In this document: in pieces, positions 6,943 to 10,739 of the stretch | Position numbering within the stretch: the first letter of the stretch is position 1 | Layout: each line of letters begins with the position of its first letter | NCBI GenBank assembly: GCA_013331265.1 | Contig: DUGS01000213.1 | Location: forward strand, 1-10,739 | Length of the DNA: 10,739 nt | Origin: Methanosarcina sp. | GTDB lineage: Archaea; Halobacteriota; Methanosarcinia; Methanosarcinales; Methanosarcinaceae | Direction of reading: 5' to 3' | Translations under genes and position numbers: made by a program | The notes under the pieces: model-generated | The model's input: the letters and a program-made list of their open reading frames with translations, nothing else | The model's database searches: none | What the model was told of the DNA's origin: nothing

Positions 6943-8475
6943 TTAAATAATTCTCTTTTTCAACGTATAGAAAGCCAGAAGCCCGAAAACAGCCGTAAAT
7001 GATCCGAATCCTGGACTTTTTTCCACATCACCAGTCTCTGAATTTGAGCTAGATGGTGTTTTTTCTGTAACCTGTATCGGCAGACTCAGTGTGTAACTTT
7101 CTGCATTTTCAATATCGTCCCCGAAATAGTAAATGGCTCTGCCTTTGACGTTAAAGTCTCCAACCTGATTAGCTGCAATCCTAACTTCAATATCCTTTCC
7201 ATCGCCTGGTTCAAGCTCGTATGTCGTCGTATATTGACCAGCACCGGACTGAACGAATTCCGAGGAAGAGACGCTCATTCCCGAAGGCGGAAGAAGGATT
7301 ACCTGGATGTGCATAGTTGGTTTTGTGATGAGGTTGACAGCAGAAAGTTTGAGAAGAATATCTTCTCCCTCAGCTACTTTTGTTTTTTCACCATGCAACT
7401 GTACGCTTGGCTCTTCCTTAGGATTATCTGGTGGAATAACTGTATCTGTTCGAGTATCTGTTCTAGTTGCCCTAGTATCTGTTCCAGCATCTGTTCCAGT
7501 ATCTGTTCCAGTATCCATTCTGATGTCTGTTTTGTCAATTATAAACCCATTTGCGGTCCCTGAACTATCTGTTACAAGTTTGACTTTTAACGTATCTCCT
7601 GTATACCATTCTGTCCAGAAATCCTGAAGATTAAAACCAGTATTCTTTCCATATGTCGTAAGTACATTATCATATTTATCGTAAAGAATTAACTTATCAT
7701 AAACTTGAAAATTAGAACTGAATTTCCCAGGTTCACCAAGCTTAAGATATTCAAAGTGAAGACGTATTTGAGCAGCACCTGGTTCGCTTATGGTCCAAGT
7801 ATTCTTGTAATTGTTTGCATAAGGATGATCAGATTCGGCTACAGGATTAGATTCAGTTAAAGGGTTAGGCTCAGCTAAAGAGTCCTCCGAAGTGCTCATG
7901 TCCATTCTGGTTTCGGTCTTGTCAATTATAAACCCATTTGCAGTCCCTGAACTATCTGTTACAAGTTTGACTTTTAATGTGTCTCCTGTATACCATTCAG
8001 TCCAGAAATCCTGAAGATTGATACCATTATTCCTTCCATATGTCTTAAGTACATTATCGTATTTGTCATAAAGAATTAACTTATCATAAACTTGAAAATT
8101 AGAACTGAATTTTCCAGGCTCACCAAGCTTAAGATATTCAAAGTGAAGACGTATCTGAGCGGCACCAGGCTCGCTTATTGTCCAAGTATTCTTGTAATTG
8201 TTTGCATAAGGATGATCAGACTCAGCTAAAGAATCTGACTCAGTTAAAGATTCCTGAGAAGTACTCGGATCTTGTCTGGTTTCTGCCCCAATATCCTCGG
8301 AAGGATCTGTTTCGATATAGTTAGAGTTTTCTGGTTCGTTGCCAGAAGAATAATCCGAATCTGTCAAAGTTTCAGATGAGGCATATGCGCTTATAACATT
8401 GCCTGTTAAAAAACAGCCTATTAAGAGATATGCCATTAAAACTCTCAAATATCTTGAAATTTCCCTTTCAAGCAT
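6943..8475 (-). CDS. PGF-CTERM cell-surface protein with tandem CUB-like domains
   Basis: A predicted secreted, archaeosortase-processed surface protein of 510 residues from ATG at 8475. This start is preferred because AGGTGG lies just upstream (8480-8485); a GTG at 8508 in the same frame has no ribosome-binding site. The signal peptide is basic, then hydrophobic (about 11-31). Ser/Glu/Asp-rich linkers precede two copies of a roughly 106-residue CUB-like domain (about 87-192 and 216-321). Each holds the PGAAQIRLHF, YDKLILYD and EWYTGDTLKVKL segments, and the copies differ at only 6 positions. A Thr/Asp repeat linker (322-346) leads to an Ig-like module (about 357-470). The C-terminus has PGF at 488-490, one hydrophobic helix and KKR, the PGF-CTERM pattern that is cleaved and lipid-anchored by archaeosortase A. 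No catalytic motif is visible. An adhesive or cell-envelope role is inferred from architecture only. Confidence 0.9.
   Translation of the reverse strand: MLEREISRYLRVLMAYLLIGCFLTGNVISAYASSETLTDSDYSSGNEPENSNYIETDPSEDIGAETRQDPSTSQESLTESDSLAESDHPYANNYKNTWTISEPGAAQIRLHFEYLKLGEPGKFSSNFQVYDKLILYDKYDNVLKTYGRNNGINLQDFWTEWYTGDTLKVKLVTDSSGTANGFIIDKTETRMDMSTSEDSLAEPNPLTESNPVAESDHPYANNYKNTWTISEPGAAQIRLHFEYLKLGEPGKFSSNFQVYDKLILYDKYDNVLTTYGKNTGFNLQDFWTEWYTGDTLKVKLVTDSSGTANGFIIDKTDIRMDTGTDTGTDAGTDTRATRTDTRTDTVIPPDNPKEEPSVQLHGEKTKVAEGEDILLKLSAVNLITKPTMHIQVILLPPSGMSVSSSEFVQSGAGQYTTTYELEPGDGKDIEVRIAANQVGDFNVKGRAIYYFGDDIENAESYTLSLPIQVTEKTPSSSNSETGDVEKSPGFGSFTAVFGLLAFYTLKKRII
7442..7510 (-). repeat. 12-bp tandem repeat coding a Thr/Asp linker
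   Basis: Plus-strand units of GTATCTGTTCCA type recur at 12-bp spacing, with one 9-bp interruption at 7466-7474. Read on the coding strand they give Thr-Asp-Thr-Gly-like units. They lie inside the surface-protein gene between the second CUB-like domain and the Ig-like module. Such in-frame short repeats can change copy number by slippage without breaking the frame. Confidence 0.75.
7513..7830 (-). repeat. internal domain repeat, second CUB-like copy
   Basis: This segment of the surface-protein gene duplicates 7900-8217 with a 387-bp period and very high nucleotide identity, including most third codon positions. It encodes the second CUB-like domain. The identity at silent sites indicates a recent duplication or continuing gene conversion. 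Confidence 0.9.
7900..8217 (-). repeat. internal domain repeat, first CUB-like copy
   Basis: This is the partner of 7513-7830 and encodes the first CUB-like domain. The repeat extends into the flanking Ser/Glu/Asp linkers (SLAES and VAES just before SDHPYANN), so the duplicated unit is linker plus domain, 129 codons. Confidence 0.9.
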
Positions 8476-8814
8476 TCTACCACCTTTTTCATCTATCTTT
8501 AGACTCACTTCATTACAGAATTCTTAATTTCAGCTTGCAGAAGTTTCATAATATCTTCTTCAAATTTTACGAGTAAAAGTAATTTTACATGTTTGATAAA
8601 ATTAAAGAATTTGAGTAAGTTTGAAAAAATAATCTCAAACGACGATTTAAATCTTAAAAATGTATGGCAAAATTGTTGCATATTTTTGGAGTTGAAAATT
8701 TTTCGTTGAATTTAAAGAGGATACTTTCACGAATATGCAGTAATCTCATCCAAAAGAGAATACTCATGAATTTCTCCTCTTAAATTTTTATTTAAGCTCC
8801 ATTAATAACCCGAT
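8476..8814. other. intergenic region between the two surface-protein genes
   Basis: About 340 bp with no convincing gene on either strand. It must contain the leader and promoter of the larger surface gene. An ATTTAAAT element at 8645-8652 is TATA-like but would imply a leader of about 140-150 nt. A short AT-rich inverted repeat lies next to the end of the smaller gene. Confidence 0.5.
8779..8796. other. AT-rich inverted repeat after the 242-residue surface-protein gene
   Basis: CTTAAAT (8779-8785) and ATTTAAG (8790-8796) form a 7-bp stem with a 4-nt loop, 18 bp beyond the stop codon at 8815. It could contribute to 3'-end formation or RNA stability. On the minus strand no long T tract follows it, so the terminator call is weak. 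Confidence 0.25.
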
Positions 8815-9543
8815 TTACTTTCTTCTAATTATGTACACGCCTAACAGCCCAACGCCTGTAATTATTGCACCAAAGCCCGGGGCACTGAATGAACCAGACC
8901 CTTCAGCTATAATTCCTGAAGTGTCTTCAAGGTCTGGAGCTTCTGTGGGGTTCTCGGAAGGCTCTTCGACTATGAATGGGTGAGTAAGTGAAATAGGGTT
9001 GTAATCGTCCTTGTTATCTCCAGGCCAGTAAAGACCTGTGAAATGCACAGTAGAAGTTCCTACTTTTTCTCCTTTTACGTTAATATTTATTGTCCGTGAG
9101 CTTCCGGGTGGCACTGAAAATAGACCGTAGACTGTTCCTGCTGCGCCTGACTGCCCAAAACCCTGCCCATACACATGGATTCCAGCTGGTACACTTATTC
9201 TTGCGTCTACATTTAGGGTTACGTCATTAAGAGATGGGTTATCAATATAAAGTTCGATAAGACCATCTTCATTTTTAGTAATGACATCGTTAACCGGTCG
9301 GAGGACAACAGTCGGGCCCACCCTGAATTTCTGTTCAGCTACAGGAGCTGCGTTTGTTTCATTTACAGTTTCGGTTACATTTGTCAGACAGGATTCATTC
9401 ACAGGTGCGGATCCATTGGTAGTGGAGGCCTTTGATACCGATTGATTTGCTGTTGTATTGTTTCCGACCCCTGCAGTAACACACGGGAGTACAGCCCCAA
9501 AAACAAGGACTGAAATCAATAATATTGACAGATATTTTTTCAT
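8815..9543 (-). CDS. PGF-CTERM cell-surface protein with sequon-rich N-terminus
   Basis: A 242-residue predicted exported protein. The signal peptide MKKYLSILLISVLVFGAVLP ends near A24. Residues 28-63 hold seven N-X-S/T sequons (N28, N29, N33, N43, N49, N55, N61), so this segment is probably heavily N-glycosylated. Residues about 77-193 form an Ig-like beta module. Its second half (SGAAGTVYG..., VPPGSS, KVGTSTVHFTG, YWPGD) lines up with the same region of the neighbouring 510-residue protein. An acidic, Pro-rich stalk (194-221) leads to PGF at 222-224, a hydrophobic helix and IIRRK, the PGF-CTERM tail. The start is supported by AGAGGT 7 nt upstream (9551-9556). No enzyme motif is seen, and a structural envelope role is inferred. 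It is separated from the next surface gene by about 340 bp, so the two may not share a transcript. Confidence 0.9.
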   Translation of the reverse strand: MKKYLSILLISVLVFGAVLPCVTAGVGNNTTANQSVSKASTTNGSAPVNESCLTNVTETVNETNAAPVAEQKFRVGPTVVLRPVNDVITKNEDGLIELYIDNPSLNDVTLNVDARISVPAGIHVYGQGFGQSGAAGTVYGLFSVPPGSSRTININVKGEKVGTSTVHFTGLYWPGDNKDDYNPISLTHPFIVEEPSENPTEAPDLEDTSGIIAEGSGSFSAPGFGAIITGVGLLGVYIIRRK

Positions 9544-9568
9544 CCTCTATACCTCTTCCAAAGTAGTC

Positions 9569-9576
9569 TATATAAA
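9569..9576 (-). promoter_or_regulatory. candidate TATA box for 242-residue surface protein
   Basis: The minus strand reads TTTATATA, an exact archaeal TATA consensus, 26-33 bases upstream of the ATG. With usual spacing, transcription would start at or just before the ATG. That sits awkwardly with the ribosome-binding site at 9551-9556, so another promoter further upstream may be used. Confidence 0.4.
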
Positions 9577-10396
9577 AACTATAGAATATAGAAACAATAT
9601 AATTATTTTTGTCAAATAAATAGGATATTAAGTTTTGGGATTGGTTCTATAATTCATTATTTGAACCGATATTTTTGAATGATTAATCAAGTCTTTAATC
9701 TAAAGGCGTTCGTGGACTTTTGAGTAGTTAAGCATAAAATATCTTTTGGGACGATCTCAAAATGAATGAAAAAATTGATCAACAAACGATAAATAAAGTT
9801 ATTGAAATTGATACTATGTTTAATTCAGTTAAATATTAGAAATTCCATAAGGAGATTATATAATTCATATAATAATCTTTCCAATTTTATCAGAAAAATA
9901 TAAGATGGATAATACATGTATAATCAAATTAGTTAATATTTGAATATAAGAAATCTAATTTGAATTTAAAATAAGAAACATATCTATTTAGACTCAGGAA
10001 AGGAACAAAACATCAAAAAATTATTTATTATGCAACATATAAGCGAATTCTATTGGAAAATCACTATAATATTATTTTGTTTTTTGCATAAAATTAAATA
10101 GCCAATGACAAAAGGGAACTTATCCTAAAAATAAGTAATATAATCAGATCAATTTTTCCTTCGGATAAAAATTAATATCTAAAATAAGGGAAAACAGCGT
10201 TAAATTTTATAAGTAAGACAGATAACTCATTAAGATAGTAAAAATTATTTAAAGTATATAATACTAAATGAGAAACTTTAAAATTATATATACACTAACA
10301 AATAAATCATAATAACCCTTAATAACGGATTATTTTTTAAGAACCCCATATGTTCACAGAAAATATTTTAAGTTGCCATAGAAAGTAAAGACAAAT
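9577..10396. other. long AT-rich region without a convincing gene
   Basis: About 820 bp separate the minus-strand surface gene from the plus-strand aminopeptidase repeat. All frames are broken by frequent stops and no tRNA, rRNA or repeat array is seen. The one patch of different composition is 9703-9839, described separately. The region may hold divergent promoters and untranslated leaders, or a small RNA, but nothing specific supports one. Confidence 0.55.
9703..9839 (+). other. possible remnant of an insertion-sequence end
   Basis: A less AT-rich stretch beginning AAAGGCGTTCGTGGACTTTT (9703) leads into a 25-codon frame from ATG at 9762, MNEKIDQQTINKVIEIDTMF and five more residues, to TAG at 9837-9839. 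The polar, helical N-terminus preceded by a terminal-repeat-like segment suggests the left end of a transposable element with the start of its transposase, followed by unrelated AT-rich DNA. No matching right end or target duplication is visible here. A chance small frame is the alternative. Confidence 0.2.
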
Positions 10397-10419
10397 TCTC
10401 CTCCTTCTCAAACTACACC

Positions 10420-10426
10420 TTTAAAT
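10420..10426 (+). promoter_or_regulatory. candidate TATA box of aminopeptidase gene
   Basis: TTTAAAT lies about 63 bases upstream of the ATG and is unchanged in both repeat copies (6618-6624 in the left). Initiation about 25 bp downstream would give a leader of roughly 40 nt that includes the ribosome-binding site. Confidence 0.45.
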
Positions 10427-10476
10427 CCCACCTCACCCTTTTCTATCCAACAATATAACACTCATAACTTTTCCCT

Positions 10477-10482
10477 GGTGAT
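10477..10482 (+). promoter_or_regulatory. ribosome-binding site of aminopeptidase gene
   Basis: GGTGAT, complementary to the archaeal 16S rRNA 3' end, ends 6 nt before ATG 10489 and fixes this start. The same element precedes the fragment at 6687. Confidence 0.75.
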
Positions 10483-10488
10483 CTTTTT

Positions 10489-10739
10489 ATGAATAATAGG
10501 CTGTACAAATATTACCCCGAGGACTTCGGAGAGCTTACCGTTGATGTTTTGCACATGGACATGGTGTTTGATGTCTATGATGACAGGACGAATGTGAAGT
10601 CAGTGCTCAGGGTCAGGACAAAGGATAGTCCCATTGAGAAACTGGAATTGAACTGCAAGGACCTTGAGATCAGGGCTGTGAGCTGTTTTCAGTCTGAAGT
10701 TTCTTACAGGTACAGGACAGATGATGCAATTCTTGAGAT
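10489..10739 (+). CDS. M1-family metallopeptidase (aminopeptidase N-like), 5' part
   Basis: The frame is open from ATG to the window end (83 complete codons) and reads MNNRLYKYYPEDFGELTVDV and onward. The stretch with YKYYPEDFGE, HMDMVFDVYDDRTNVKSVLRV and KLELNCKDLEI has the alternating beta pattern of the N-terminal saddle domain of M1 aminopeptidases, in which a Y/H-x-x-D-x-x-F-D segment is followed by a charged turn and L-x-L-N/D-x-x-x-L-x-I. The zinc-binding HEXXH-(18)-E catalytic domain would lie beyond the window, so activity cannot be judged. The enzyme would trim N-terminal residues from peptides in the cytosol. The start has a well-spaced GGTGAT. Its first 125 coding bases, promoter and leader recur at 6595-6811. 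Confidence 0.8.
   Translation, partial: MNNRLYKYYPEDFGELTVDVLHMDMVFDVYDDRTNVKSVLRVRTKDSPIEKLELNCKDLEIRAVSCFQSEVSYRYRTDDAILE

Larger units (their letters stand above)
10397..10613 (+). repeat. direct repeat, right copy (aminopeptidase promoter and 5' end)
   Basis: Partner of 6595-6811, offset by exactly 3802 bp with no indels. This copy continues into an open aminopeptidase frame, so it is probably the native locus. The left copy would then be a duplicate or a converted paralogue. Confidence 0.93.

Noticed and set aside
7442..7510. Regular short repeats as a possible CRISPR array
   Set aside because: Units are 12 bp, directly adjacent and without spacers, and they encode a protein linker in frame.
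7234..7627. Plus-strand open frames opposite the 510-residue surface-protein gene
   Set aside because: Ser/Val/Cys-rich low-complexity translations are the mirror of the Thr/Asp repeat on the coding strand. The minus-strand product has a signal peptide, domains and a sorting tail.
9643..9667. GGTTC/GAACC arms with a 15-nt loop as a regulatory hairpin or tRNA-like element
   Set aside because: The five-base stem is too short, and no acceptor or anticodon arms can be drawn around it.
9840..10396. Search for a hidden RNA gene in the AT-rich gap
   Set aside because: No tRNA-like cloverleaf, GC-rich island or conserved motif could be recognised. Methanogen small RNAs cannot be called from one AT-rich sequence by eye.

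Overview
The window looks like a methanogenic archaeon, most likely Methanosarcina or a close relative. Two predicted surface proteins end in PGF-CTERM sorting signals (archaeosortase substrates). Shine-Dalgarno sites match the archaeal GGAGGTGAT type, TATA-like boxes are recognisable, and the non-coding DNA is very AT-rich. The genus is an inference from protein style, not from a search.

The left 6.4 kb is one minus-strand operon of four tightly packed genes. In transcription order they are a C5-cytosine DNA methyltransferase (6382 to 5300), a 998-residue protein with two GHKL ATPase modules (5285 to 2289), a receiver-domain protein with an unassigned C-terminal half (2289 to 619), and a Vsr-type mismatch/patch-repair endonuclease (about 598 to 164). 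The gaps are 14 bp, a TAATG stop/start overlap, and about 20-60 bp. No classical restriction endonuclease is present. The simplest reading is a modification-based defence or DNA-quality system: the methylase marks DNA, a MORC/Hsp90-like ATPase fused to a histidine-kinase-like core senses and signals, the receiver protein is its partner, and Vsr supplies nicking activity. The Vsr reading frame appears to begin at an ATA codon behind a well-placed Shine-Dalgarno site. Starting there restores the conserved N-terminus and the residue numbering of E. coli Vsr.

Between 6383 and 6942 lies a non-coding stretch with overlapping palindromes, then a decayed 5' fragment of an M1 aminopeptidase gene. Its promoter and first 125 bp of coding sequence repeat almost exactly at the right edge of the window, where the apparently intact aminopeptidase gene begins (10489 onward, cut by the window end). 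The two direct repeats (217 bp, about 96% identical, 3802 bp apart) bracket two minus-strand genes for PGF-CTERM surface proteins. One has tandem, nearly identical CUB-like domains and a Thr/Asp repeat linker. The other has a dense N-glycosylation sequon cluster. Both end in a similar Ig-like module before the sorting signal.

The stretch from 9544 to 10396 is AT-rich and holds no convincing gene, apart from a possible remnant of a mobile element near 9703-9839.
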